64,000 nucleotides of DNA from Algoriphagus limi (GTDB lineage: Bacteria; Bacteroidota; Bacteroidia; Cytophagales; Cyclobacteriaceae), in the NCBI RefSeq assembly GCF_024919275.1, contig NZ_JANWGH010000001.1:930001-994000 (forward strand). Direction: 5' to 3'. Made by a program: the position numbers and the translations under genes. Below, piece by piece: positions 54,524 to 63,079 of the stretch; position 1 is the stretch's first letter; every line of letters begins with the position of its first letter. The notes below the pieces were generated by a model. The model was not told the origin of the DNA. It searched no databases and saw nothing but the letters and a program-made list of their open reading frames with translations.

Positions 54524-55537
54524 TCAATACCATTGACCTATCTTTCGATCCTGAAGTCTAAAAATCGAACTTCCTCGGTATTCAATTCCATTATGCATGT
54601 GCTTCATCACTACACCACATCCTTGGATTTTACAGCGCTTGGTTCCTGGGATTCGAATAGCTAACCCGATTTGCATAGCATATAAGCGCTGGTCAAGCTC
54701 CTGAAATTCAGAAAAATCCGAAGCGGAATAAGTAAAAGAGCGCAAGTCAACTCCACCTTTTAAAAATAATTTGGTGTACTCTGAAAAATCCCGCTCAAGT
54801 CTCAAACCTAAAGCAAAATAGGGATCTGCAACTGCTAACCTAGGCGTATAAGTTCCATTCTGAGTTAGTGCTGGATCCACAAAATTTTTTATGGATAAAT
54901 TTCCATATTCTGCCTCCAAAACAAGTCTCCAAGGATAAATTTGACGAACTCTCTGTCGGAGTTCTGACTGCATATACAAATTTGCCGATGCATATTTTCT
55001 ATAGCGCCACTGAAGATATTTGGCTCTTCGATTTGCATCCCAAAGAATTATCCCAAAAGTACCATAGAGTTTACTTGCCCTGTAGGAAGCTCCTTCAAAA
55101 GGAAATTCGAAATTTCCTCCACGCATTGGACTGATATTTCCGGATTCGATACCATATCCTCCTCCAATTGTAAATAGATTGAAGAGATTGATTCTAACCC
55201 CTGCATTTAGTACAGGAAAAACCCAATCTCCTCCCTTCATGGAAAGAGGGTTTTCTTCTGAAATATCTAAGGGTTCATCAAAATTTTGATATTGAAAAAG
55301 CGGATATAGGTCTGGGTTTTCAGTAAAAAAATCTGTTCTAAATTCTTGATAGCCTCCACCTGTTGAAATTTCCAAAGCAAATTGCTCCAAAACATTTCGA
55401 TAAACATTCCCTATTGCAGATTCACTTTTCGGATTTTTTGCCTTTCTGGAAATCCCAAAAATATCCTCCTCCTGAGCAAAAGAGGTAGCGCATACCATAA
55501 AAGAAAGTCCAATGAAGAAAAGTTTTTTGAAGGCCAT
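54524..55537 (-). CDS. Outer-membrane protein of unknown function
   Basis: A 337-residue exported protein with signal peptide ending ATSFAQE. After a short Glu/Lys region (ISRKAKNPKSESAIG) it shows beta-hairpin strands (FALEISTGGGYQEFR, NLFTIGGGYGIESG, FGIILWDANRRAKYLQWRYRKYA, FALGLRLERDFSE, LFLKGGVDLRSF). Two cysteines lie in the C-terminal GTKRCKIQGCGVVMKHMH. It probably is a small barrel in the outer membrane; no enzyme motif is recognised. It lies 95 bases upstream of gyrA on the same strand and 91 bases after the terminator of the next gene. Confidence 0.7.
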   Translation of the reverse strand: MAFKKLFFIGLSFMVCATSFAQEEDIFGISRKAKNPKSESAIGNVYRNVLEQFALEISTGGGYQEFRTDFFTENPDLYPLFQYQNFDEPLDISEENPLSMKGGDWVFPVLNAGVRINLFNLFTIGGGYGIESGNISPMRGGNFEFPFEGASYRASKLYGTFGIILWDANRRAKYLQWRYRKYASANLYMQSELRQRVRQIYPWRLVLEAEYGNLSIKNFVDPALTQNGTYTPRLAVADPYFALGLRLERDFSEYTKLFLKGGVDLRSFTYSASDFSEFQELDQRLYAMQIGLAIRIPGTKRCKIQGCGVVMKHMHNGIEYRGSSIFRLQDRKIGQWY

Positions 55538-55584
55538 ATGTTGATAAACGGAATGAAACTTTAATTAGTGTTGAAATATAAAAA

Positions 55585-55604
55585 AAGCCTCCCAAGGGAG
55601 GCTT
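55585..55604 (-). terminator. Terminator after the small secreted protein gene
   Basis: Stem AAGCCTCC (55585-55592) / GGAGGCTT (55597-55604), 4-base loop, with an A-run upstream that gives TTTTTTTATATT on the minus strand. It follows the stop at 55629. Confidence 0.75.
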
Positions 55605-55628
55605 CTTAAAGTGAGTATTTTTAATATT

Positions 55629-56150
55629 TTATTTTCCGTCTTCAGCTGCTTCAGCAGATCCATCTTCTTCGCCTTCTGAAGCCTCTTGCTTCAATTCTTC
55701 AATTAGGCTATCCAATTTTTCTTTTACGGAAGGATCTTCTTTCAAAGCTCCCAACACCTTGTTGTAAACAGATACACTAATTACATCGCTATCAGTAATC
55801 AAGTTTGTTTTGTAGTCTACAACACTCTGCTGAAGCGATCCTTGGAAATCCAAAATAGCCTGATAAGCAGCTTTTTCTTCCTCAGTGATATTGGCTTCAG
55901 TCATTTTAGCATCATCACCCCAAGCTGCCTTTATTTCATTATATCTAGCTCCCCCGTCAATCACTTCGTTGTTCAAAATCATATTCCGAAGTTCTTCAGT
56001 TTTTTGATCCACGAACTGTGAAGTCATTACCTCAACAGTTGCATATTGAGTCAATTCTTCATCAGTAACTGCACCTTCTGTAGCTTCTTGAGCATAAGAA
56101 ACCATTCCGAAGAAGGATAGAAACAAGGCGGAAAGCAATAGTTTTTTCAT
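55629..56150 (-). CDS. Acidic secreted protein of unknown function
   Basis: A 173-residue exported protein, start MKKLLLSALFLSFFG (56150; the MM pair makes 56153 equally possible). The signal peptide ends MVSYAQE. The mature part is helical and acidic (EGAVTDEELTQYATVEVMTSQF, NMILNNEVIDGGARYNEIKAAWGDD, LDSLIEELKQEASEGEEDG in parts), resembling the DUF4168-like exported helical proteins only loosely. No catalytic motif. It is flanked by a terminator downstream and lies 115 bases after rpe on the minus strand. The cell location is the periplasm. Confidence 0.68.
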   Translation of the reverse strand: MKKLLLSALFLSFFGMVSYAQEATEGAVTDEELTQYATVEVMTSQFVDQKTEELRNMILNNEVIDGGARYNEIKAAWGDDAKMTEANITEEEKAAYQAILDFQGSLQQSVVDYKTNLITDSDVISVSVYNKVLGALKEDPSVKEKLDSLIEELKQEASEGEEDGSAEAAEDGK

Positions 56151-56265
56151 CATGATTAGTTTGTTTGGTTCGTTACAAGATTGCAAAAAATAGAACCCTG
56201 GCTAAAAAATCAAGTAATTCGGCCTTATTTTGGATTTTTTATGACAAGCGGTAGAAGACTGAAAC

Positions 56266-56916
56266 TCAGATTGCTTTTAAATCTGCAATTGTTTGGATAG
56301 GATCTACCGAATTGAAGACAAAGCTACCTGCCACTAGTATATCCGCTCCAACCTCTTTCAATCGGGGAGCATTTTCAAGATTAACTCCACCATCTACCTC
56401 AATTAATGTTTTGGCATTTTTGGAAAGAATCAAATCCTTTAATCGACTGATTTTGGAATAAGTATTTTCTATGAATTTTTGCCCTCCAAAACCAGGATTC
56501 ACAGACATCAAGCAGACTACATCCAAAAGTTCAATTGAGTCTTCCAGCAAAGCAACGGAAGTATGTGGGTTTAAAGTCACCCCTGCTTTTGCCCCCAAGG
56601 ACTTGATTGCCTGTATACTTCTATTAAGATGAGAACAAGCTTCCAAATGAATAGAAATTACCGAGGCACCTGCATTTCGGAAAGCCTCTAAATACAAATC
56701 AGGATTGGTAATCATCAAGTGCACATCCAAAGGCTTTTTAGCATGTCTATAAATCGCCTCTGTAACAGGAATACCAAAAGAAATATTGGGAACAAAAACC
56801 CCATCCATTATATCAACATGGATATAATCTGCCTGTGATTTATTCAATAATTCTACTTCAGATTGAAGATTAGCAAAATCGGCAGCTAGGATTGATGGAG
56901 CAACTTGAATGGGCAT
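56266..56916 (-). CDS. rpe: Ribulose-phosphate 3-epimerase
   Basis: A 216-residue TIM-barrel enzyme converting ribulose 5-phosphate to xylulose 5-phosphate in the pentose phosphate pathway. Motifs are APSILAADFANL at the start, HVDIMDGVFVPNISFG (metal His and Asp), DVHLMITNPD, VCLMSVNPGFGGQKFI and EVDGGVNLENAP with the second catalytic Asp. Length and order are standard. It is preceded on the minus strand by the subtilase gene (39 bases). The substrate phosphate loop VAGSFVF is intact. Confidence 0.95.
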   Translation of the reverse strand: MPIQVAPSILAADFANLQSEVELLNKSQADYIHVDIMDGVFVPNISFGIPVTEAIYRHAKKPLDVHLMITNPDLYLEAFRNAGASVISIHLEACSHLNRSIQAIKSLGAKAGVTLNPHTSVALLEDSIELLDVVCLMSVNPGFGGQKFIENTYSKISRLKDLILSKNAKTLIEVDGGVNLENAPRLKEVGADILVAGSFVFNSVDPIQTIADLKAI

Positions 56917-56955
56917 ATTTTCTATCTTGAATTTACAGGCAAATTTAGGCTTTGT

Positions 56956-58617
56956 TTAATAGCGAATTAATTTTTGGCGTTTTATATCGGTTCCATCCTG
57001 CATTTGAACAATAAAGAAACCAGAAGGAATAGCATCTAGACTCACTTCAAATGGATTTTTGTTAGAGTTTCTCTCCAGTTGAAGTGTAGAAATAATCTTT
57101 CCGCTAGGATCTAATAGTGTAAAATTTGCTTTCAAATTTGTTCCAAAATGAATTTTAAGATCGTTCCCAATTACTGGATTTGGATAAATCTTCCAGCTTA
57201 CATTTTCATCTTTTTCTTCAACTGATAGAATTTCCCCATAATATGCCTTATAAAAATCGGGAATGCCGTATCCTATTGCATTATCCGGGTTATCATAATT
57301 ACTTGCACTTCTGAGGAGGTTATCAATTAATTCCTTTCTTGTCCAATCTGGTCTTGCCTGCCACAATCCAGCGGCTAAAGCGGCAATCTGTGGTGCTGCA
57401 AAAGAGGTTCCACTTCCAGGACCAATACTTCCATTCGTACGGATGAGTGATACACCATTTCCAAATGCAGCCAAATCAGGCTTGACTCTTCCATCCGAAG
57501 CAGGACCTCTAGAGCTGAAATTGGAAACAGCCATATCCTGATTCACCGAACCAATGGCTAATACCTCGGGAGAATCAGAAGGCGCAACCAAACTTGGTTC
57601 ATTGGGACCATAATTACCGACACTATTTATTACTAAAACACCTTTCTCCGAAGCGAAATTTGCAGCCTGTGTGATAATAGTAGTTTTCCCATCTAAATCT
57701 TCATAGGAGTAATTCATGGATGGATCATCAAAATCATAATAGCCCAAGGAGCTATTAATAATATCCACCCCAATTGAATCCGCATACTCAGCAGCTCTAA
57801 GCCAGTTAAACTCTTCGATTCGATATTCAGTAGCCAATTCTTCAGTCATGGCTAAAAAATACTCAGCATTAGGAGCACCTGACACATAAGCACCTTCTTC
57901 CATTGCGCCAATTAATGAAAGAACATTTGTTCCATGTTGGTAATCTGTAAAAACATTATCATTCCACGGTCTAACAAAATCTTTTTGATCGATGATCTGA
58001 CCATTATTAATTAATTGAGAAAAAGCACTAACCGTGTTGACAGCTGGGAATCCAACATCGAAAACCGCAATGCGAATTCCCTCTCCTTTAAAACCTTCTT
58101 CATGCATTTTATGGATTCCAAGAAGTGAATTCTGAAAATCAGACGGTAATTCCTCTGTTTTGAGGGTTCTAGAGGTTGCCTCTTCGAGCGGAATAAATTT
58201 TTTAATTTTTGATTCTAAAGCAGGGATTTCAATTCGCTCATTAGGTTGGGGATTGTATCCTTTAGCTACCATTTCTACTTTATCCACGAAAGGCAACTGC
58301 TCAATTGTTTTAATTGACTCTGATTCAGCTACAATCAAAGAGGCATTCAGCCATTTTGTTTGATATAAAATTGAAATAGCATGTTCCCTTACCTGATCAA
58401 TATAAACATCTGAAACAGGCAAATCCGTACTGTCTGGAGAAACACCTTCCCTATTCCTTCGTAGCAGAGCTCTATCAGTTAGAAACTCAGATGGTCTATC
58501 TAAACTAAAACTTGATTGAGGTTTGTATTTATAGAAAACCACATAGCGATCTTGGGCGTGAACAAATTGAATCAAGCCTAAAAAAATAAAAAGTAATGAA
58601 ATCAAATACTTATTCAT
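56956..58617 (-). CDS. Subtilisin-like serine protease with type IX secretion signal
   Basis: A 553-residue exported protease, start MNKYLISLLFIFLG (58617), which gives a plain signal peptide. The prodomain (about 25-165) is followed by an S8 catalytic domain: Asp in IAVFDVGFP, His in YQHGTNVLSLIG, Asn in NSVGNYGP and Ser in GSGTSFAAPQIAALAAG. The last 80 residues are a T9SS sorting domain (WKIYPNPVIGNDLKI, IPSGFFIVQMQ, QKLIRY), so the protease is exported to the cell surface. The gene overlaps the stop of the upstream lipoprotein gene, so they are co-transcribed. Confidence 0.9.
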   Translation of the reverse strand: MNKYLISLLFIFLGLIQFVHAQDRYVVFYKYKPQSSFSLDRPSEFLTDRALLRRNREGVSPDSTDLPVSDVYIDQVREHAISILYQTKWLNASLIVAESESIKTIEQLPFVDKVEMVAKGYNPQPNERIEIPALESKIKKFIPLEEATSRTLKTEELPSDFQNSLLGIHKMHEEGFKGEGIRIAVFDVGFPAVNTVSAFSQLINNGQIIDQKDFVRPWNDNVFTDYQHGTNVLSLIGAMEEGAYVSGAPNAEYFLAMTEELATEYRIEEFNWLRAAEYADSIGVDIINSSLGYYDFDDPSMNYSYEDLDGKTTIITQAANFASEKGVLVINSVGNYGPNEPSLVAPSDSPEVLAIGSVNQDMAVSNFSSRGPASDGRVKPDLAAFGNGVSLIRTNGSIGPGSGTSFAAPQIAALAAGLWQARPDWTRKELIDNLLRSASNYDNPDNAIGYGIPDFYKAYYGEILSVEEKDENVSWKIYPNPVIGNDLKIHFGTNLKANFTLLDPSGKIISTLQLERNSNKNPFEVSLDAIPSGFFIVQMQDGTDIKRQKLIRY

Positions 58618-59284
58618 TCCCATAATCTATCAATTTCATATGAGTGATTCTTCCCGAGTCTATCAATTGATCCCCTAAGCAATCATTCCTTGAACAATAA
58701 GTTAACACTTCATAGTATCGTTCTGTTAAACCCACATTTTCTTCAAAAACATCATACCTATTATCCCTAAATGTGATCAAATCATCAGCCTCTTCCTGTA
58801 TCACCCGTACTATTGAATTTCCAGGGTTAGAAGAATTTTCAATTTTTAATTCAAATTCATCTAAGGAGGCATCCCGAAATTTATTTCCATTCCAGATCAA
58901 GCCTTCCTTGACTGGATAGACCAAAACGATCAAAGGCTGATTCTGAAGATTCATGATTAAATTATTTTCTCTAATCACCAAGGTATATTCCACTTCAAAC
59001 TCCCAAGCTTCATTATTCTCTGACTTATCCCTTCTAACAATGAAAACCTGTTCTCCTGCATCATTTACAAATACAGTGCGGATTTGATCTCGATAAAAAA
59101 ATGAATAATCCTCAAAATCATTTTCTCCAAAATAAATCCGTTCCTCAACTTCATAGGTCCAATAATTCCCAATGAAAAGAGGAAAGAAATTAAATGAATC
59201 TGATATCACAGGATTTTCAACTTCCCGATCACAGGAAAAAAGAAAAAGAAAGGAAATGAGAAAAAGTGGTACCTGTTTTTTCAT
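58610..59284 (-). CDS. Lipoprotein of unknown function
   Basis: A 224-residue protein with lipoprotein signal (LISFLFLFSC, Cys at about residue 18, then DREVEN). The mature part is beta-rich, starting FFPLFIGNYWTYEVEERIYFG (GxYWxYxV is a pattern common in secreted beta-sandwich lipoproteins) and has two cysteines in LTYCSRNDCLGDQL that may form a disulfide. It ends YGNE, and the ATG of the subtilase gene lies inside its last codons. Coupling suggests both are transported in one event, perhaps as protease and a surface partner; the function is unknown. Confidence 0.78.
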   Translation of the reverse strand: MKKQVPLFLISFLFLFSCDREVENPVISDSFNFFPLFIGNYWTYEVEERIYFGENDFEDYSFFYRDQIRTVFVNDAGEQVFIVRRDKSENNEAWEFEVEYTLVIRENNLIMNLQNQPLIVLVYPVKEGLIWNGNKFRDASLDEFELKIENSSNPGNSIVRVIQEEADDLITFRDNRYDVFEENVGLTERYYEVLTYCSRNDCLGDQLIDSGRITHMKLIDYGNE

Positions 59285-59405
59285 AAATGCTAATTGCCTA
59301 AAATTAAACTTTTTCTACCAAAAACAGCACCAAGGCTCTTTCCTAACTAGTCAACATACTGGTAAAACAAGGACGAATGAGTAACTTCGCCTAAAATTCA
59401 ATAGA

Positions 59406-60026
59406 ATGGCTTTAAGTACTTTTGTAAAAATAAGTAGCGTCACAAATCTTAGCGATGCTCGATACAGTTCAGGAATGTATGTGGATGTAATCGGATTTTG
59501 CCTTGAAGAATCATCCGATAAGTTTGTCCCACCTACATCCTATTCAGAAATCACAGGTTGGGTATCTGGCTGTGAATTTTGTGCTGAATTTAAAGATGAT
59601 GAAGCTACCATAGTTTCTCAAAAGCTGAGTAAATACCCGAATATCACCTGGATTCAGCACAATCACTTGAATACGCTCATGGAATTTGCGGATCAGGGTT
59701 ATCAACTGATTTTTGAAGCTCCTCTACAGGAAATTCGTCATATAGAAGAGGAAGTAGGTAAAAAAATTCAAGATAAAGGAATCCATTTATTACTAACCAC
59801 AGACTCTGAATCATTGGATGGAGATGAGATGAAATCCATAGCATTGATTGCAAATAAAGCCAAAGTCATTCTCTCTGGTGGTATTTCTCCTTTTAATGTA
59901 AAAACCCTAATAGCTGATTTGAACCTATTTGGAATTGCTCTTGAAGGAGGCGAAGAAATCAAGCCAGGATTAAAGGATTATGATGAGCTAGCTGAAATTC
60001 TGGAAGAATTGGAAATCGAAGATTAA
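59406..60026 (+). CDS. TrpF-like TIM-barrel protein lacking catalytic residues
   Basis: A 206-residue protein with the overall layout of phosphoribosylanthranilate isomerase: FVKISSVTNLSDARY at the N-terminus, VDVIGFCLEESSDKFVPP, VILSGGISPFNVKTLIADL and KPGLKDYDEL near the end. The catalytic Cys in the KICG motif is replaced (KISS, Ser10), the LLDT aspartate becomes LLTT, and the DVSSGVE loop becomes ALEGGEE. The phosphate-binding SGG and PG-KD parts are kept. It is a true family relative, yet unlikely to isomerise phosphoribosylanthranilate. It stands alone, with no other tryptophan biosynthesis gene in the window. Automatic annotation would probably call it TrpF. Confidence 0.72.
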   Translation: MALSTFVKISSVTNLSDARYSSGMYVDVIGFCLEESSDKFVPPTSYSEITGWVSGCEFCAEFKDDEATIVSQKLSKYPNITWIQHNHLNTLMEFADQGYQLIFEAPLQEIRHIEEEVGKKIQDKGIHLLLTTDSESLDGDEMKSIALIANKAKVILSGGISPFNVKTLIADLNLFGIALEGGEEIKPGLKDYDELAEILEELEIED

Positions 60027-60047
60027 TTCAAAATTTCAACTACTCTC

Positions 60048-60998
60048 CTATTCCCAAAGGTCGCTTAACTCATAAGGACTTTGTCCTTGAGTGAAAAACG
60101 TGCCATCTACAAAACGATGGGAAATACCTATATCTCTTAATTCCATCAAATCGTGATCATCTAGCTTAAGGTCTACCGCCCTTAGGTTCTCAACTATTCG
60201 CCTTTGGTTAACCGATTTGGGAATTACAACAACTTTTCGAGCTACTGACCAAGCAATCAAAACCTGACCTTCAGAAACCCCATGTTTTCGAGCAATTTCA
60301 CAAACCACTGGATTTGATAAAAGTTTGGGGTCTTTTTGGTGCTTTTCTGCTCTAGAATCTGGTGAACCTAGTGGGCTATAGGCTGTCAATAATATTTGAT
60401 GCTGTTTACAAAACTCCACCAAATTTTCCTGAGGAAGAAAAGGGTGCATTTCTATTTGGTTCATTTCAGGCACCTCCTCTTTCATTTTTATCAATTCTAA
60501 TAATTTGGTGCTGTTAAAATTAGAAACACCAATATGCTTGGTTTTCCCCAAGGCTTTTTGCTCCTGCATGGCTGACCAAGTTTGAGTCAAAGGAACATCC
60601 TCATAGGTGTAAAATTCTTCGCGAAGGGTGGCAAAATTGACTCCGTGCTTGAAAGAAATTGGCCAATGGATCAGATAGAGATTCAAATAATCAACTCCTA
60701 AATCATCCAAAGTCTTATCCAATGCTGGTCCAACATCTTCATAGCGATGGGAGTCATTCCATAACTTTGAAGTCAAAAATACATTTGAACGTTTTACAAT
60801 TCCCGCTCGAATTGCTTCGGCCAACCCTTCACCAACTTCTTTTTCATTTCCATAAATTGCCGCACAGTCAATATGCCGATAACCTGCTTCCAAAGCCCAA
60901 TAAACGGCCTGCTTGACTTCTCCAGGTTTACTTTTCCAAGTTCCCAAACCCAAAATCGGCATTTTATCCCCGTTCCTAAAAATCACATTTTTCATCAT
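60048..60998 (-). CDS. Aldo/keto reductase
   Basis: A 316-residue NADPH-dependent aldo/keto reductase. The catalytic tetrad is seen: Asp in YRHIDCAAIYGNEKEVG, Tyr in that same segment, Lys in LTSKLWND, and His in YLIHWPI. Cofactor residues are in IPKSVNQRRIVENL. The family reduces aldehydes and ketones, including sugar and xenobiotic carbonyls. It starts MMKNVIF. The length of about 316 and the sequence EEVPEMNQIEMHPFL fit the AKR2/AKR1-like group. It is convergent with the TrpF-like gene (21 bases). The substrate is not predicted. Confidence 0.88.
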   Translation of the reverse strand: MMKNVIFRNGDKMPILGLGTWKSKPGEVKQAVYWALEAGYRHIDCAAIYGNEKEVGEGLAEAIRAGIVKRSNVFLTSKLWNDSHRYEDVGPALDKTLDDLGVDYLNLYLIHWPISFKHGVNFATLREEFYTYEDVPLTQTWSAMQEQKALGKTKHIGVSNFNSTKLLELIKMKEEVPEMNQIEMHPFLPQENLVEFCKQHQILLTAYSPLGSPDSRAEKHQKDPKLLSNPVVCEIARKHGVSEGQVLIAWSVARKVVVIPKSVNQRRIVENLRAVDLKLDDHDLMELRDIGISHRFVDGTFFTQGQSPYELSDLWE

Positions 60999-61091
60999 GT
61001 TGTCTTGTTCGAAGTATTATTCTTGAAATAAACGATTCCCATCCAAAAGGTCAATCGAAACCTCCTATTTGGATCCATTCAATGAGTTTAC

Positions 61092-62069
61092 TTATCGGTA
61101 TTTTTGAAGCGAAAAAGCCTTCCAATATTCCTCCGCCTCTATAACCTTCATATCCCCATCAAAAACAATTAACCTATATTGAAGTCTATAAGTTTTTCCC
61201 GCCAATATCTCCCAAGATTTAAATCGTGTTGGGGTAAAATTCAAAAAGACATTTTCAATCCCTTTATTTGAATCTTCCGGCCAAACCCGTAATGGTTCAG
61301 GATGATCAAAATTCTCTGGATGACTCAAAATCAATAAACCGCTTGAACCTTGAGAGGATCCCGTAACTCCATCAATCAAAACCCAACGAGCCTTCGCTCC
61401 ATCTGAATTCCCCCTATCATTTCCTTCAGAGGTTAAGATTCTACTGTTTTCTGGGCCCCATTCCTTTCTTGCCCGGAATGCAATACCACCACCATAGCGG
61501 TAAGATTCAAATAGAATTGAAGAATCCAATTGATTGGTAAATTCCGAGATGTAGTCAACTTGATATCTATCCTCATCCAAGACTTCAACCCTTATCCGTA
61601 AATTTTCAACTATTGCTAGCGAAGGAGATTCCCCTGCAGTCAAATCAAAATGATTCTGACGAACTGTAATTTCAGCGCTTTTTTCATCAAGGCTTTTTCT
61701 AACAACCTGATCAAAATACACTCTTCCCTTCCCATCACCCAAATTCCAAAAATCAACCTCTCTTTCTTGAATCTTGGTTTTCGTCCAAGGCCCCCAAATC
61801 CCATAATGGTGATAATGATCTTCAGGTTGAATGCGAGTCAGAACCTGTCCGCTTGCAGTCGCCAAAGGATGGATAAACCCAGACTTTGAGAATGTGGGAT
61901 CAACACCAAAAGGAACAGCGGTTTTACTTTTTTGATAGACCAAAACCTGAATATCATTCACCAAGAAATTAACACTTGAGTCAGTCTCTAGTAATTGAAT
62001 CGATTGAGAATATCCCGCGATTGAAATTGTCCAAAAAATAATCCCGATAATAATCACTTTGAATCGCAT
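61092..62069 (-). CDS. DUF6807 (PmoA-like) family protein, exported
   Basis: A 325-residue exported protein with signal peptide ending SIAGYSQS. It fits the DUF6807/PmoA-like group: KSGFIHPLATASGQVLTRIQPEDHYHHYGIWGPW (about residues 60-93, here in parts), then FWNLGDGKGRV and ESYRYGGGIAFRARKEWGPE; the His-rich HYHHYG motif is the signature. Such proteins occur in carbohydrate-utilisation regions of Bacteroidota and Planctomycetota; the biochemistry is unknown and no methane oxidation is implied. It is divergent from the ThuA-like gene (52 bases), typical for such catabolic regions. Confidence 0.82.
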   Translation of the reverse strand: MRFKVIIIGIIFWTISIAGYSQSIQLLETDSSVNFLVNDIQVLVYQKSKTAVPFGVDPTFSKSGFIHPLATASGQVLTRIQPEDHYHHYGIWGPWTKTKIQEREVDFWNLGDGKGRVYFDQVVRKSLDEKSAEITVRQNHFDLTAGESPSLAIVENLRIRVEVLDEDRYQVDYISEFTNQLDSSILFESYRYGGGIAFRARKEWGPENSRILTSEGNDRGNSDGAKARWVLIDGVTGSSQGSSGLLILSHPENFDHPEPLRVWPEDSNKGIENVFLNFTPTRFKSWEILAGKTYRLQYRLIVFDGDMKVIEAEEYWKAFSLQKYR

Positions 62070-62121
62070 GGTATTTTATTGAAATTGGAAATCAGTTGAT
62101 CTAAACAAAAGCTACTAAACT

Positions 62122-63078
62122 TTGAGAACTTTCAGAATTAATTCCCTCATAAGCTTCCAGATAATTCTAGGATTATCGATCCTGTTTAAATTCCAAAACT
62201 CCTATTCCCAAGACCTACCCGAAGTTCCATTTGATGAAACATGGATTCAAAAAATTGAAGAACAAGCCCCTTCCAAGACAAGATTTCCTTTTTCAAAAAA
62301 GAAAAGTGTTTTGGTTTTTTCGCTACATACTGGTTTCGAGCATTGGGTAATTCCGCATACAGAAGAAATAATCAAAATATTGGGTGAGAAATCTGGGGCT
62401 TTTGAAGTGATGGGATCAAAAGATATCAGCCAATTTGAATTGGAAAATCTAAAGGGTTTCGATGCAATTGTCTTAAACAACACCTGCTCCAAGCCAGATC
62501 ATCGAAATCTGTTTTGGGATCAATTGAGTAATGAATCCGACGAAGATTCAGTCATCTTGATGAAAAAGGCACTTCAACTAGAAAGAAACCTGATTGATTA
62601 TGTGAAATCCGGCGGAGGATTAATGGTTCTTCACGGCGGAATTACGACACAAAATAAATCCATGGAGTTTAGTGATTTAGTGGGTGGTAGTTTTGATTAT
62701 CATCCACCTCAGCAAGTCATTGAAGTACGGGTAGAAGATCCAAAACATCCATTGACCCAAGCTTTTTCTTCTGGAAGCTTCACTCATGTAGATGAACCAT
62801 ATTTCTACATGAATGCCTATGAAAAGAAGGATTTTCGCCCTCTCCTATACTTCAACAATCAGGAAATCAAAAATCAGCGGAAAGGACAAGAGAAAATTAA
62901 CGGCAAAACTTATGCTGCCTGGATTCGATCAGAAGGAAAAGGAAAGGTATTCTATGCAGCACCTTCCCATAATGCCCAAAGTTTTGAAAACCCCAAGTTG
63001 CTTCAGTTTTTCTTAGATGGACTTCAATATTTGGTCGGAGATGTAGCTTGCGATGATTCTCCTATTCAAACTCAATAA
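62122..63078 (+). CDS. ThuA-domain protein, exported
   Basis: A 318-residue exported protein of the ThuA (trehalose-utilisation-like, class I amidotransferase-fold) family. It is read from a TTG at 62122 because no ATG lies before FEVMGSKD and the TTG gives an intact signal peptide (about 8-29, ending NSYSQD). Motifs are SVLVFSLHTGFEHWVIPHTEEII, FDAIVLNNTCSKPDH, GGGLMVLHGGITT, VGGSFDYHPPQ, DEPYFYMNAY and WIRSEGKGKVFYAAPSHNAQSF. Such proteins act in sugar catabolism with Gfo/Idh enzymes. It is divergent from the DUF6807 gene, 52 bases away, and its stop is 1 base from the convergent oxidoreductase. Confidence 0.85.
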   Translation: MRTFRINSLISFQIILGLSILFKFQNSYSQDLPEVPFDETWIQKIEEQAPSKTRFPFSKKKSVLVFSLHTGFEHWVIPHTEEIIKILGEKSGAFEVMGSKDISQFELENLKGFDAIVLNNTCSKPDHRNLFWDQLSNESDEDSVILMKKALQLERNLIDYVKSGGGLMVLHGGITTQNKSMEFSDLVGGSFDYHPPQQVIEVRVEDPKHPLTQAFSSGSFTHVDEPYFYMNAYEKKDFRPLLYFNNQEIKNQRKGQEKINGKTYAAWIRSEGKGKVFYAAPSHNAQSFENPKLLQFFLDGLQYLVGDVACDDSPIQTQ

Positions 63079-63079
63079 A

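Noticed and set aside
61092..62069. Methane monooxygenase subunit (the PmoA name)
   Set aside because: The family name is historical; the protein is soluble, exported and shows no membrane helices of a methane monooxygenase.
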